DNA from: an uncultured Prevotella sp.
Lineage (GTDB): Bacteria > Bacteroidota > Bacteroidia > Bacteroidales > Bacteroidaceae
Reading direction: 5' to 3'
Length of the DNA: 53,430 nt
NCBI GenBank assembly: GCA_900315775.1
Contig: ONAJ01000014.1
Coordinates: forward strand, 1-53,430
Under the pieces are notes generated by a model that was given only the letters and a program-made list of their open reading frames with translations, did not search any database and was not told the origin of the DNA. The translations under genes and the position numbers were made by a program. This document shows positions 8,260-16,774 of the stretch, piece by piece. The stretch's first letter is position 1. Each line of letters opens with the position of its first letter.

Positions 8260-8528
8260 TGGTTGTCGTTTAAACGTCTGTTGAGCTCCTTTTCAAGAGC
8301 TTGTGCAAGTTGGTCGGGACATGATGTGGGTTTGCTGCCACACTTGATGCCTTTGAGCAGTCCTATGACATCCTCAGCCTTCCTTCCTTCAACGAGAGCA
8401 GATACACCTTGGGTGTTGCCGGAACATCCCCCAATGAAGTGAACGTTGTGGATTATGTGGTCGTCGTCTATTTCAAAGTTGATGAATTTAGAGCACGTGC
8501 CCCAAGTTTCGTATGTTGTTTGTTCCAT
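8256..8528 (-). CDS. TSCPD domain-containing protein
   Basis: A 90-residue protein of the TIGR03905 type with the name-giving TSCPDQLA motif near residues 73-80 and further cysteines at CSKF, GGCSGN and KCGSKP. The TSCPD domain also forms the C-terminus of some ribonucleotide reductases, where it is thought to bind metal or take part in redox chemistry. The role of free-standing forms is unknown. It is 3 nt after the upstream isomerase-like gene and overlaps the kinase gene by 4 nt. Confidence 0.85.
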   Translation of the reverse strand: MEQTTYETWGTCSKFINFEIDDDHIIHNVHFIGGCSGNTQGVSALVEGRKAEDVIGLLKGIKCGSKPTSCPDQLAQALEKELNRRLNDNQ

Positions 8529-8531
8529 AAT

Positions 8532-9734
8532 TTATTGATTTATAAATTCTTGTAAAAGGTCTTTGTGGTTTCCCGGTAATATAATATGGTGATTGCCAAT
8601 AGGTTCTGTAAGGAAGTATGATGTCCTTGAGATGTCGCGCAGTTTGATGATCTGTTGTGTGCGACAAAGGTCCGGTTTCGCCTGATTTCTTATCAGTTCA
8701 CCCTCCTCGATGAAGTTTCGGGAGAGGTCGCCGGAAATCTTGAAGATGGTAACAGGACCTTCCTTCATATAACCGCGAATGCCGATGCCTATGCCCGACT
8801 CGTAGTGAGTGTCGTATTCGTAGCGTTCCACGAGGTTGAAGGGAATTGTACAGTGAGCGAAAAGCATCTCGCCACACTCGACGTCTATCTTTGCGGGGTT
8901 AGCCTGGAAACCGCTGACACCCGTCAGAACCTGTGCTATTTTCATTGACAGGAGTGCAGGAACATCGCCCTCGCAACCCGCTACGATACCTTCGGAGTTA
9001 AACTTCGCAAGTGCCAGACAACCAGTGTTTTTCACTGCTGTGAGGAGGTCGAAACAACGGATGGTAAATCCTTGTAGCTGATGACGGGAAACAACCTCCT
9101 TCAGCGCATCGTAAATCTGTACGGCGCCAGGAAGTGATTTTGCGAGAGAAGTGTTCAGCTGAGCATCCTCTTCGGGTGATGGAACAGGAGTGTTTTTTAA
9201 TATGTCTAAGAGTTCCTGCATGGGAACACTAATAAGTTCAATACCAAGCTGTTGCTTAACCTTTTCTTTGTCGGCATTACTTGATATGAGCCAGTCTGAA
9301 GGTTCTCCGATAATTCCCAGTCTGCAACCGCGAAGCTTCTGGTGTGCCTCCTCGACTTTCGCGAGAAGTGTGATGCGTCGGTTGACGTAGTCTGGATTAC
9401 CGTGAATTACTTCTCCCTTCAGTCCCTGTTGTCGTAAGAACGACAGAATCTCAAGTGACGCAGCGAGTGAATTACTCTTGCCTGAGGTGAGGAGGTAGAA
9501 AGGACGTGATGACTTAGACTGCAGGGAAGGAAGTAGCGATTTGAAGATGCCCTCCGTACCGCCCGTTCTTACGTAGATGAGGCTCAACGGTGAGGTAGCA
9601 TAATCGGAGAAGTCGCTCCCCTTAAAGTTGTATTCTATGTGCAGGCTGTCCAAGAACTCACGAGTAACAGCGTCAACAGCATGTTCATTATGGAGTTCTG
9701 ACGTCAGGGTATAAATGGAAATATTTGTTTTCAT
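8532..9734 (-). CDS. Fucose/arabinose isomerase-like protein
   Basis: A 400-residue protein resembling the L-fucose/L-arabinose isomerase superfamily: an N-terminal Rossmann-like part, the GCRLGIIGEPSDWLI segment in the middle, and the C-terminal AFDLL/CEGDVPALLSM-type region (here IRCFDLLTAV and GCEGDVPALLSMKIAQ) that lines the isomerase active site. It is a divergent, uncharacterised branch, so the substrate is not known. I chose the ATG at 9734 over an upstream start at 9899, because a consensus promoter ends only 4 nt before it and the longer frame adds a non-homologous segment crossing the mraZ operator. First gene of a four-gene operon. Confidence 0.72.
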   Translation of the reverse strand: MKTNISIYTLTSELHNEHAVDAVTREFLDSLHIEYNFKGSDFSDYATSPLSLIYVRTGGTEGIFKSLLPSLQSKSSRPFYLLTSGKSNSLAASLEILSFLRQQGLKGEVIHGNPDYVNRRITLLAKVEEAHQKLRGCRLGIIGEPSDWLISSNADKEKVKQQLGIELISVPMQELLDILKNTPVPSPEEDAQLNTSLAKSLPGAVQIYDALKEVVSRHQLQGFTIRCFDLLTAVKNTGCLALAKFNSEGIVAGCEGDVPALLSMKIAQVLTGVSGFQANPAKIDVECGEMLFAHCTIPFNLVERYEYDTHYESGIGIGIRGYMKEGPVTIFKISGDLSRNFIEEGELIRNQAKPDLCRTQQIIKLRDISRTSYFLTEPIGNHHIILPGNHKDLLQEFINQ

Positions 9735-9738
9735 AGCG

Positions 9739-9769
9739 CAAAAGTAAACAATTACGTTTGAATGACAAA
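9739..9769 (-). promoter_or_regulatory. Promoter of the isomerase-like operon
   Basis: The minus strand reads TTTG (9769-9766), 19 nt, TACTTTTG (9746-9739). The -7 box ends 4 nt before the ATG at 9734, so the transcript should be leaderless or nearly so. It diverges from the mraZ promoter. Confidence 0.7.
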
Positions 9770-9827
9770 GAAAATGCACGGAAAATAGACCTGTTTGTGA
9801 GGAGAAATGAAAAAAAATAAAAAAATT

Positions 9828-9857
9828 GTGGAGAAAAGTGGGGAATTGTGGAGAAAA
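9828..9857 (+). promoter_or_regulatory. MraZ operator: three GTGG boxes phased at 10 bp
   Basis: GTGGAGAAAA, GTGGGGAATT and GTGGAGAAAA start at 9828, 9838 and 9848, one helical turn apart. Regularly phased GTGG/TGGG repeats ahead of mraZ are the known binding sites of MraZ in other phyla. Here they cover the -33 region of the mraZ promoter (-7 box at 9863), so MraZ binding should repress the dcw operon. Confidence 0.72.
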
Positions 9858-9862
9858 GTTTA

Positions 9863-9870
9863 TACCTTTG
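9863..9870 (+). promoter_or_regulatory. dcw operon promoter, -7 box
   Basis: TACCTTTG fits the TAnnTTTG consensus and would give a start near 9876, 24 nt before the mraZ ATG at 9900. The usual TTTG element 19-20 nt upstream is replaced by the GTGG boxes. Confidence 0.6.
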
Positions 9871-9899
9871 TAACCGAATTCAAAGATTTGTGTACACAC

Positions 9900-10358
9900 A
9901 TGCGCTTTTTAGGCAATATCGAGGCAAAAATTGACGCCAAAGGTAGGGTGTTCCTGCCAGCGGTGTTCCGTAAGACGCTCCAAACAGCAGGTGAGGAGTC
10001 GTTAGTGCTGCGTAAGGACGTGTTCCAGCAGTGTCTGACGCTTTATCCCCAGAGTGTTTGGAACGAGCAGATGGATATGCTTCGAGACAATCTTAACCGC
10101 TGGAACAAGCAGCACCAGGAGTTATTCCGTCAGTTTGTCTCTGACGTAGAACTGGTAACGCTTGACGGTAACGGTCGTTTCCTTATTCCCAAACGATATC
10201 TTGCTATGGCAGGAATAAGTCGTGAGGTGAAGTTCATAGGTATGGGTGACACGATGGAAGTGTGGAGCGCAGAGGCGACGAGCAAACCATTCGTGGAGCC
10301 TGAAGAGTTCGGACGACAGTTAGAAGAGATTATGAAAACTGAAAGAATGAAAGACTGA
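9900..10358 (+). CDS. mraZ: Transcriptional regulator MraZ
   Basis: A 152-residue protein with two AbrB/SpoVT-like swapped-hairpin domains: GNIEAKIDAKGRVFLPAVFR near residues 5-24 and VELVTLDGNGRFLIPKRYL near 82-100. In other bacteria MraZ forms a ring-shaped oligomer that binds phased repeats and represses the division and cell wall operon, antagonised by RsmH. The start at 9900 (MRFLGNIEAK) is preferred over an in-frame upstream ATG at 9807, because the latter would make the operator and promoter coding. First gene of the dcw operon. Confidence 0.93.
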   Translation: MRFLGNIEAKIDAKGRVFLPAVFRKTLQTAGEESLVLRKDVFQQCLTLYPQSVWNEQMDMLRDNLNRWNKQHQELFRQFVSDVELVTLDGNGRFLIPKRYLAMAGISREVKFIGMGDTMEVWSAEATSKPFVEPEEFGRQLEEIMKTERMKD

Positions 10359-10362
10359 AGAA

Positions 10363-11277
10363 TTGAACAGTAGCGATACTACATATCACGTGCCAGTACT
10401 CCTCAATGAGAGTATTGACGGACTGAACATAAAGTCCGACGGGATATATGTGGACGTTACATTTGGTGGCGGTGGTCACAGCAGAGAGATTCTTCGTCGG
10501 TTAGGTCCCAAGGGCAGACTCTACGGTTTTGATCAGGACAGCGATGCGGAGGGGAATATCCCCGACGACGAGCGTTTCACTTTTGTAAGGAGCAATTTCA
10601 GGTATCTGAAGAACTGGATGCGCTATTACGAGGTAGAGAAGATTGACGGACTACTTGCTGACCTGGGAGTGTCGAGTCATCATTTCGATGATGAAACACG
10701 TGGATTTTCTTTCAGATGGGATTCCCCGCTGGATATGAGGATGAACAAACGGGCAGGAGTTACTGCTGCCGACTTCATAAACAAGGCTGAGGAGGAAAAG
10801 ATAGCAGATGTGCTGTATCTCTACGGTGAGATTCGTCAGGCACGACGCATAGCATCACAGATAGTAAAGGCACGTAGCGAGAAACCGTTGCTGACGACAG
10901 GCGACCTGTTGAAGGTGGTACAGCCGCTAATGCCTCATAACAGAGAAAAGAAAGATCTTGCGCGAGTGTTCCAAGCGCTGCGCATAGAGATAAACCACGA
11001 GATGGATGCCCTTAAGGAGATGCTCCTCGCTGCCAGCGAAGTACTTGCAGAAGGTGGGCGACTGTCGGTGATAACGTATCACTCTCTTGAGGATAGAATA
11101 GTGAAGAACGTGATGAAATCCGGAAATGTGGAAGGAAAGATAGAACAAGACTTCTACGGACGAATATCGTCACCATTCAGGTCGGTTAACTCTAAGGTTA
11201 TCGTTCCGTCGGACCAAGAGCAGCAGACTAATCCTCGAAGCAGAAGTGCTAAACTGAGAGTAGCGGAGAGGGTTTAG
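10363..11277 (+). CDS. rsmH: 16S rRNA m4C1402 methyltransferase RsmH (MraW)
   Basis: A 304-residue SAM-dependent methyltransferase with YHVPVLLNE at 8-16, the SAM loop DVTFGGGGHS at 31-40, and GLLADLGVSSHHFDDETRGFSFR in the middle, all RsmH signatures. It N4-methylates C1402 in the ribosomal P site. In the frame bounded upstream by a TGA at 10348-10350 the only usable start is TTG at 10363, 4 nt after the mraZ stop, so it appears to use a rare TTG start coupled to mraZ. Its TAG stop lies inside the first unit of a heptamer array. Confidence 0.93.
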   Translation: MNSSDTTYHVPVLLNESIDGLNIKSDGIYVDVTFGGGGHSREILRRLGPKGRLYGFDQDSDAEGNIPDDERFTFVRSNFRYLKNWMRYYEVEKIDGLLADLGVSSHHFDDETRGFSFRWDSPLDMRMNKRAGVTAADFINKAEEEKIADVLYLYGEIRQARRIASQIVKARSEKPLLTTGDLLKVVQPLMPHNREKKDLARVFQALRIEINHEMDALKEMLLAASEVLAEGGRLSVITYHSLEDRIVKNVMKSGNVEGKIEQDFYGRISSPFRSVNSKVIVPSDQEQQTNPRSRSAKLRVAERV

Positions 11278-11306
11278 AGTTTAGAGTTTAGAGTTTAAAG
11301 TTTATA
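11272..11306 (+). repeat. Tandem heptamer GTTTAGA, five units
   Basis: The units are GTTTAGA three times, then GTTTAAA and GTTTATA, starting at 11272. The rsmH stop TAG (11275-11277) is part of the first unit. A related array (reverse complement CTCTAAA) abuts the pta stop at 42747-42795. The array forms the whole junction between rsmH and ftsL. Confidence 0.85.
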
Positions 11307-11312
11307 GTTGGC

Positions 11313-11804
11313 GTGAAAAAGGAAGAACAAGATATAGAATTAAAGGTCATCGCTGGCGAACAGGAAGACGTTGCCGCTGAAGAAGAGCAGCTGGAGGAGG
11401 TGCAGGAAGACCCCGAAGAGCCGCAGATAAAACTCCAGGAGGCGATAAAGGAGCAGGCTCGTGAGGACGAGTCGGAGCACTCTGCTACGTTCACATTGAG
11501 AAAGATTCTCGGTGGCGACTTCCTTACGGCAGAGATGTTGCGCCGTCAGATAGGAGTGGTGCTGCTGGTACTGTTCTTTATAATAGTGTATATAAGCAAT
11601 CGCTACAGTTGTCAGAAGAGTCTCATCGAGATAGACCAGCTGAACATGGAACTCCAGGATGCGAAATACAGGGCGCTGTCGAGTGCCAGCGAGCTCACAG
11701 AGAGATGTCGTGAGAGTAATGTCTTAGAGATGTTGCGAATACAGAAGGACAGCACGTTGAAGATACCGAGTGAACCGCCGTATATTGTAGAGATAAAGAA
11801 TTGA
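11313..11804 (+). CDS. ftsL: FtsL-like cell division protein
   Basis: A 163-residue bitopic protein: an acidic cytoplasmic tail (residues 1-78, very Glu-rich), one transmembrane helix (about 80-97) and a periplasmic coiled coil (about 100-145). This is the Bacteroidetes FtsL-like family, recognised mostly by topology and by its place between rsmH and ftsI; sequence likeness to E. coli FtsL is low. It should join FtsQ and a FtsB partner and activate the FtsW-FtsI synthase. It starts with GTG at 11313, just after the heptamer array. Confidence 0.8.
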   Translation: MKKEEQDIELKVIAGEQEDVAAEEEQLEEVQEDPEEPQIKLQEAIKEQAREDESEHSATFTLRKILGGDFLTAEMLRRQIGVVLLVLFFIIVYISNRYSCQKSLIEIDQLNMELQDAKYRALSSASELTERCRESNVLEMLRIQKDSTLKIPSEPPYIVEIKN

Positions 11805-11833
11805 AGTTTATAGAGAATAGTTGAGGATTAAGG

Positions 11834-13996
11834 ATGAGTAGTCTGTTTGAAAGAAAGAAAATTGTTCCAAGATATAAGATTATAGCTTATATCATGGTGC
11901 TGCTTGGTGTCGCTATTATCGCTAAGGCAACATATATAGCTACAGCAAAGCGCGACTACTGGACGAAGGTGGCTGACAGGTTTAAGCGAGACAGCGTGGA
12001 TGTGAAACCAGTACGTGGAAACATCCTCAGCTGTAACGGAGAGCTGTTGGCATCGTCGCTTCCTGAGTTCAAACTATTCATAGACTTCAAGGCTGGTGGT
12101 GAGGAGAAAGACTCGCTGTGGACAGAGAAGGTTGACAGCATCTGTATGGGTCTGCATGAGATATTCCCAGAGAAGAGTGCTGAAGAATTCAAGAGAGACC
12201 TTGAGGAAGGTCGTCAGAAACAGAGTCAGCACTGGCCGATATGGAAACGTCGTGTCAGCTACGACACATATATGGAGGTGAAGCACCTTCCGTTGTTCAA
12301 CCTCTCAAAGTATAAGAGTGGTTTCCACGTAGAGGAGTTCAATGCCCGTCAGCATCCTTTCGGTTCTATAGCACTTCGTACCGTCGGCGATATGTTCGGT
12401 GCCAAGGATACCGCACGTTGCGGTCTTGAGCTTACATACGACTCTATCCTGCGTGGAAAGATGGGTAAGATAAAGCGTCGTAAGGTAAGAAACAAGTATC
12501 TTAACATTACCGAGCTTCCGCCAGAAGACGGTGCCGACATAGTTACCACCATAGATGTAAATATGCAGGACTTAGCAGAGCGTGCTGTCCTCGACGAGTT
12601 GAAGCTCATTGACGAGAAGATGGGAACAGCCTCGATGGGTGTTGCTATCGTTATGGAGGTAAAGACAGGCGACGTAAAAGCCATCGTCAACATGATAAAA
12701 TGCGAGGATGGCGTGTATCGTGAGGTAAGGAATGCTGCCGTCAGCAATCTTATGGAGCCAGGCTCTGTGTTTAAGACAGCCTCTATTATGGTGGCTCTCG
12801 ACGACGGTGTGGTAGATACTAACTATACGGTAAACACTTTCTCCGGAGTGATGGATATGCACGGAGCCAAGATGCGCGACCACAACTGGACAAGAGGAGG
12901 ATATGGCGTTATCTCGTTGCCACGAACCCTCGAGGTAAGTTCGAACATCGGTGTCAGTCGTATCATTGATGAGCACTATGCACGTAATCCGGAGAAGTAC
13001 GTTCAGGGAATACATCGTCTCGGACTCGCCCAAGATTTCAAGATACCTATTCACGGTTCTACACCAGCGAGAATACGTATGCCTAAAAAGAACAGTCGTG
13101 GACAGTATGTCAACTGGAGTAAGACAGCGCTACCCTGGATGAGTATAGGTTACGAGACACAGGTGCCACCGATATCTACGTTGGCGTTCTATAACGCTAT
13201 TGCCAACGACGGCATTATGATGCGTCCCCGTTTTGTAAAACAAGTGGTGAAGGACGGTGAGGTACTTAAAGAGTTCCCGCCAGAAGCAATGATGGGCGGC
13301 AAGCGTATTGCCAAGATGTCAACAGTAAAGACTATGCAGACAATACTCTACCACGTGGTTAGTCAGGGACTCGGTAGGAAGGCTGGTTCGAAGCACTTCA
13401 AAGTGGCAGGAAAGACTGGAACGGCACAGGTGTGGGCAGGAGGTGGAAAGACCTCGTCATACCTTCTGTCGTTTGCGGGCTTCTTCCCCGCTGACGCTCC
13501 CCGCTACTCTTGTATAGTATGTATCCTTAAGTCAGGACTTCCAGCATCAGGAGGTGGTATGAGCGGAGTTGTGTTCCACCAGATTTCCGAGGGTATTATG
13601 GCACAAGACATCAAGCGTCGTGCTGATGATGCACGCGACTCGCTGTCTGTGTTGATGCCGGAGGTGAAGGACGGTAATCTCCTTGCTGCCGACTATGTGC
13701 TCAAGCACCTGTCTATAACCCCAACGACAAACTGGAGCAGCTCGTTAACAAGCAATCCTATATGGGGAAAGGCAAAAACATCTTCCAAGAGCATCAGTCT
13801 GACGCAGTCGGCACCCACAGCAGCCAATGTCGTTCCCGATGTGGAGGGAATGGGTGCCCGTGATGCTGTATATGCTCTTGAGCATCGTGGTGTTAAGGTA
13901 TATGTGGAAGGACGCGGTAAGGTGGTTTCGCAAAGTCTGCCGCCAGGACACGTAATAAAGAAAGGTGACGTTTGTAGATTAAAATTCGATATATGA
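11834..13996 (+). CDS. ftsI: Division peptidoglycan transpeptidase FtsI (PBP3) with PASTA domain
   Basis: A 720-residue class B penicillin-binding protein: one N-terminal membrane helix (about 15-35), a dimerisation domain ([19 protein letters not shown] from about residue 57), and a transpeptidase domain with SVFK (S311, K314), SSN (S369-N371) and KTGT (K527-T530). One PASTA domain ends the protein (about 661-720). It cross-links septal peptidoglycan together with FtsW. PASTA-bearing FtsI is usual in Bacteroidetes. The gene overlaps murE by 4 nt. Confidence 0.95.
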   Translation: MSSLFERKKIVPRYKIIAYIMVLLGVAIIAKATYIATAKRDYWTKVADRFKRDSVDVKPVRGNILSCNGELLASSLPEFKLFIDFKAGGEEKDSLWTEKVDSICMGLHEIFPEKSAEEFKRDLEEGRQKQSQHWPIWKRRVSYDTYMEVKHLPLFNLSKYKSGFHVEEFNARQHPFGSIALRTVGDMFGAKDTARCGLELTYDSILRGKMGKIKRRKVRNKYLNITELPPEDGADIVTTIDVNMQDLAERAVLDELKLIDEKMGTASMGVAIVMEVKTGDVKAIVNMIKCEDGVYREVRNAAVSNLMEPGSVFKTASIMVALDDGVVDTNYTVNTFSGVMDMHGAKMRDHNWTRGGYGVISLPRTLEVSSNIGVSRIIDEHYARNPEKYVQGIHRLGLAQDFKIPIHGSTPARIRMPKKNSRGQYVNWSKTALPWMSIGYETQVPPISTLAFYNAIANDGIMMRPRFVKQVVKDGEVLKEFPPEAMMGGKRIAKMSTVKTMQTILYHVVSQGLGRKAGSKHFKVAGKTGTAQVWAGGGKTSSYLLSFAGFFPADAPRYSCIVCILKSGLPASGGGMSGVVFHQISEGIMAQDIKRRADDARDSLSVLMPEVKDGNLLAADYVLKHLSITPTTNWSSSLTSNPIWGKAKTSSKSISLTQSAPTAANVVPDVEGMGARDAVYALEHRGVKVYVEGRGKVVSQSLPPGHVIKKGDVCRLKFDI

Positions 13997-15444
13997 TACT
14001 TAAAAATCTGATACAAAACATAAAACCACTACAGGTGGTGGGTACGACAGATGTCGATATTACAGGAGTTAATATGGACAGTCGTGCCGTTGAGCAGGGA
14101 CATCTCTTTGCTGCCATAAAGGGTACGCAGGTAGATGGTCATACCTTCATTGCTAAAGCTATTGAGAAAGGTGCCAAAGCCATTCTTTGTGAGGATATGC
14201 CAGAGACAACCGTCGATGGCGTGACATATCTTCAGGTGGCGTCAACCGACGATGCACTCGGTAAGGTGGTGACGCTGTTCTATGGTGACCCGTCGAGCAA
14301 ACTGAAACTCGTAGGTGTAACAGGAACAAATGGCAAGACAACTATCGCCACCTTATTATATAATATGTTCCGAAAACTCGGATATAAGTGCGGACTGTTG
14401 TCAACGGTCTGCAACTACATAGAAGATGAGGCTGTTCCCGCCAGCCATACTACCCCCGACGCCATAGAGCTTAACCGACTCCTCGCCAGAATGGTTGATG
14501 CAGGTTGTCAGTATGCCTTCATGGAGTGCTCCAGTCATGCTATAGCACAGAAGCGTATCAGCGGACTGAAGTTCGTTGGTGGTATATTTACTAACCTCAC
14601 CCGCGACCATCTTGACTATCATAAGACGGTAGAGAACTACCGTAATGCCAAGAAGGCGTTCTTCGACGGACTGCCAAAGAGTGCGTTCGCCATCATCAAC
14701 GACGACGATAAGAACGGACAGTTTATGGTGCAGAACTGTAAGGCGAACATTAAGACCTACTCTACCAGGACGATGGCAGATTTCAAGGCGAAAATCCTGG
14801 AGTGTCATTTCGAGGGAATGTACCTGGAGATTGACGGCAGAGAGGTAGGAGTACAGTTTATTGGCAAGTTTAATGTCAGCAACCTGCTTGCAGTATATGG
14901 TGCTGCCATTATGCTCGGTGAAAAACCAGAAGACGTCCTCCTCGTGATGAGTACCCTGAAGAGTGTTAGCGGTCGTCTGGAGCCTATAGCAGCACCCGAT
15001 GGCTATACGGCTGTTGTGGACTATGCCCACACCCCCGATGCACTGCAGAATGTACTCTCGGCAATTCATGAGGTGCTCAACGGAAAAGGTCAGGTGATAA
15101 CCGTCTGTGGAGCTGGTGGTAATCGTGACAAGGGTAAACGTCCTATCATGGCACAAGAGGCTGTGCGACAGAGCGATAAGGTGATACTCACTTCCGACAA
15201 TCCCCGTTTCGAGGAACCACAGGATATCCTTAACGATATGCTTGCAGGTCTGGACCGTCAGCAGATGAAGAAGGTCCTCACAATAGTAGATCGTCGTGAG
15301 GCTATACGCACAGCATGTATGATGGCTCAGAAGGGCGATGTGGTGCTGATAGCTGGAAAGGGTCATGAAGACTACCAAGAGATAAAAGGTGTAAAACACC
15401 ATTTCGACGATAAAGAAGTGGTTAGAGAGATTATTAACTCTTAA
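13993..15444 (+). CDS. murE: UDP-MurNAc-L-Ala-D-Glu:meso-diaminopimelate ligase MurE
   Basis: A 483-residue Mur ligase with the ATP loop GTNGKTT at 111-117 and the third-residue specificity motif DNPR at 402-405 followed by FEEP. DNPR is the diaminopimelate-binding motif, whereas lysine enzymes carry DDPN, so the cell wall is predicted to contain meso-diaminopimelate. ATG overlaps the ftsI stop. In the cytoplasm it adds the third stem-peptide residue. Confidence 0.96.
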   Translation: MILKNLIQNIKPLQVVGTTDVDITGVNMDSRAVEQGHLFAAIKGTQVDGHTFIAKAIEKGAKAILCEDMPETTVDGVTYLQVASTDDALGKVVTLFYGDPSSKLKLVGVTGTNGKTTIATLLYNMFRKLGYKCGLLSTVCNYIEDEAVPASHTTPDAIELNRLLARMVDAGCQYAFMECSSHAIAQKRISGLKFVGGIFTNLTRDHLDYHKTVENYRNAKKAFFDGLPKSAFAIINDDDKNGQFMVQNCKANIKTYSTRTMADFKAKILECHFEGMYLEIDGREVGVQFIGKFNVSNLLAVYGAAIMLGEKPEDVLLVMSTLKSVSGRLEPIAAPDGYTAVVDYAHTPDALQNVLSAIHEVLNGKGQVITVCGAGGNRDKGKRPIMAQEAVRQSDKVILTSDNPRFEEPQDILNDMLAGLDRQQMKKVLTIVDRREAIRTACMMAQKGDVVLIAGKGHEDYQEIKGVKHHFDDKEVVREIINS

Positions 15445-15445
15445 C

Positions 15446-15481
15446 ATCGTAATAACGATATATCGTAATAACGTAATAACG
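15446..15481 (+). repeat. Short direct repeats after the murE stop
   Basis: ATCGTAATAACG occurs at 15446-15457 and 15462-15473, followed by TAATAACG. The array starts one base after the murE TAA and supplies many stop codons before mraY. It fills most of the 54-nt gap. Confidence 0.6.
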
Positions 15482-15498
15482 AAAAACGACAATAAAAG

Positions 15499-16770
15499 AT
15501 GCTGTACTACATATTCAGATTTTTAGAGCAGTTTGGCGTTCCAGGCGCCCGTATGTGGGGATATATCTCTTTCCGTGCTTTGCTTGCACTTATTCTCGCA
15601 CTTATTATCTCTGCATGGTTCGGTGAGCGTTTCATTAAATATATGAAGCGCAGAAACATCTCTGAGACAGCACGCGATGCGAGCATCGACCCCTTCGGTG
15701 AGGCAAAGAAGGGTGTGCCTACTATGGGTGGTATCATAATCATCGTTTCCATCCTCGTTCCGGCTCTGTTGCTCGGACGAATGAGAAACATCTATCTCAT
15801 CCTGATGATTATTACTACGGTATGGTTGGGATTTCTCGGTTTTATGGACGACTACATCAAGATTTTCCGCAAGAACAAGGACGGATTGCGCGGTATTTAT
15901 AAGATTATAGGACAGGTAAGTATAGGCCTTATTGTCGGTGTGGTGCTGTGGGCAAGTCCTGATGCTAAGATTAACGAGAATGTCAGCGTAGAACGACAGG
16001 GACAGGAGGTTCTTGTTACCCATAAGTCGGAGGCGGTGAAGTCGTTGACGACGACAATACCGTTTGTCAAGAACAACAACCTCGACTATTCCAAGATAAT
16101 GTCGTTCTGTGGCGACTATGCCTATGCTGCGGGATGGATATTGTTCGTTATAATGACAATCATCGTCGTTACTGCAGTATCGAATGGAGCCAACCTGAAC
16201 GACGGTATGGATGGTATGTGTGCGGGAAACTCCGCGATAATAGGTGTGGCGCTGGGCATCTTTGCCTATGTGTCCAGTCATATTGAATATGCCGCCTATC
16301 TGAACATCATGTATATCCCTGGGTCTCAGGAACTCGTAGTGTTCCTTTGCGCCTTCATCGGTGCTATGATAGGTTTCTTGTGGTACAATGCCTTCCCTGC
16401 ACAGGTATTTATGGGTGATACCGGTTCTCTTACTATCGGTGGAATTATCGGCGTCTGTGCTGTTATCATCCACAAGGAGCTTATGGTTCCTATACTCTGC
16501 GGCATCTTCCTCGTTGAGAGCCTTAGTGTGATTATCCAGACACAGATGTTCAAATACTATAAGCATAAAGGTCAGCGTGTGCGAGTATTCCGCGCTACGC
16601 CGATACATGATAACTTCCGAAAACTCGACTCACAGCTTGACGCTACCAGTCGTTATATATTCCGCGGATGGCCACACCGTCAGTTCCACGAGTCGAAGAT
16701 TACCGTGCGTTTTTGGATTACTACCATAATCCTTGCTGCACTTACAATAATAACATTGAAGATAAGATAA
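15499..16770 (+). CDS. mraY: Phospho-MurNAc-pentapeptide translocase MraY
   Basis: A 423-residue polytopic enzyme with the MraY signatures GVPTMGGIIII near residue 71, FMDDYIKIFRKNKDGL near 115 (DD catalytic pair) and NLNDGMDGMCAG near 233. It is about 60 residues longer than E. coli MraY because of a soluble insertion around 150-205, as is usual in Bacteroidetes. It transfers phospho-MurNAc-pentapeptide to undecaprenyl phosphate to make lipid I. Inner membrane; middle of the dcw operon. Confidence 0.96.
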   Translation: MLYYIFRFLEQFGVPGARMWGYISFRALLALILALIISAWFGERFIKYMKRRNISETARDASIDPFGEAKKGVPTMGGIIIIVSILVPALLLGRMRNIYLILMIITTVWLGFLGFMDDYIKIFRKNKDGLRGIYKIIGQVSIGLIVGVVLWASPDAKINENVSVERQGQEVLVTHKSEAVKSLTTTIPFVKNNNLDYSKIMSFCGDYAYAAGWILFVIMTIIVVTAVSNGANLNDGMDGMCAGNSAIIGVALGIFAYVSSHIEYAAYLNIMYIPGSQELVVFLCAFIGAMIGFLWYNAFPAQVFMGDTGSLTIGGIIGVCAVIIHKELMVPILCGIFLVESLSVIIQTQMFKYYKHKGQRVRVFRATPIHDNFRKLDSQLDATSRYIFRGWPHRQFHESKITVRFWITTIILAALTIITLKIR

Positions 16771-16774
16771 AAAG

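Noticed and set aside
9807-9899. Extended N-terminus of MraZ starting at 9807
   Set aside because: The extra 31 codons span the operator and promoter and are not part of the family's N-terminus MRFLGN.
10340-10365. Frameshift between mraZ and rsmH
   Set aside because: Both proteins are complete by family comparison. The absence of ATG is explained by a TTG start four bases after the mraZ stop.
14401-15492. Long open frame of 363 codons on the strand opposite murE
   Set aside because: It is the mirror of a well-supported murE coding frame, has an unnatural Cys/His-rich composition and no recognisable motif.
15523-16608. Long open frame of 361 codons on the strand opposite mraY
   Set aside because: It shadows mraY, whose signature motifs and membrane segments are clear. 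The antisense protein is polar and unlike any family.
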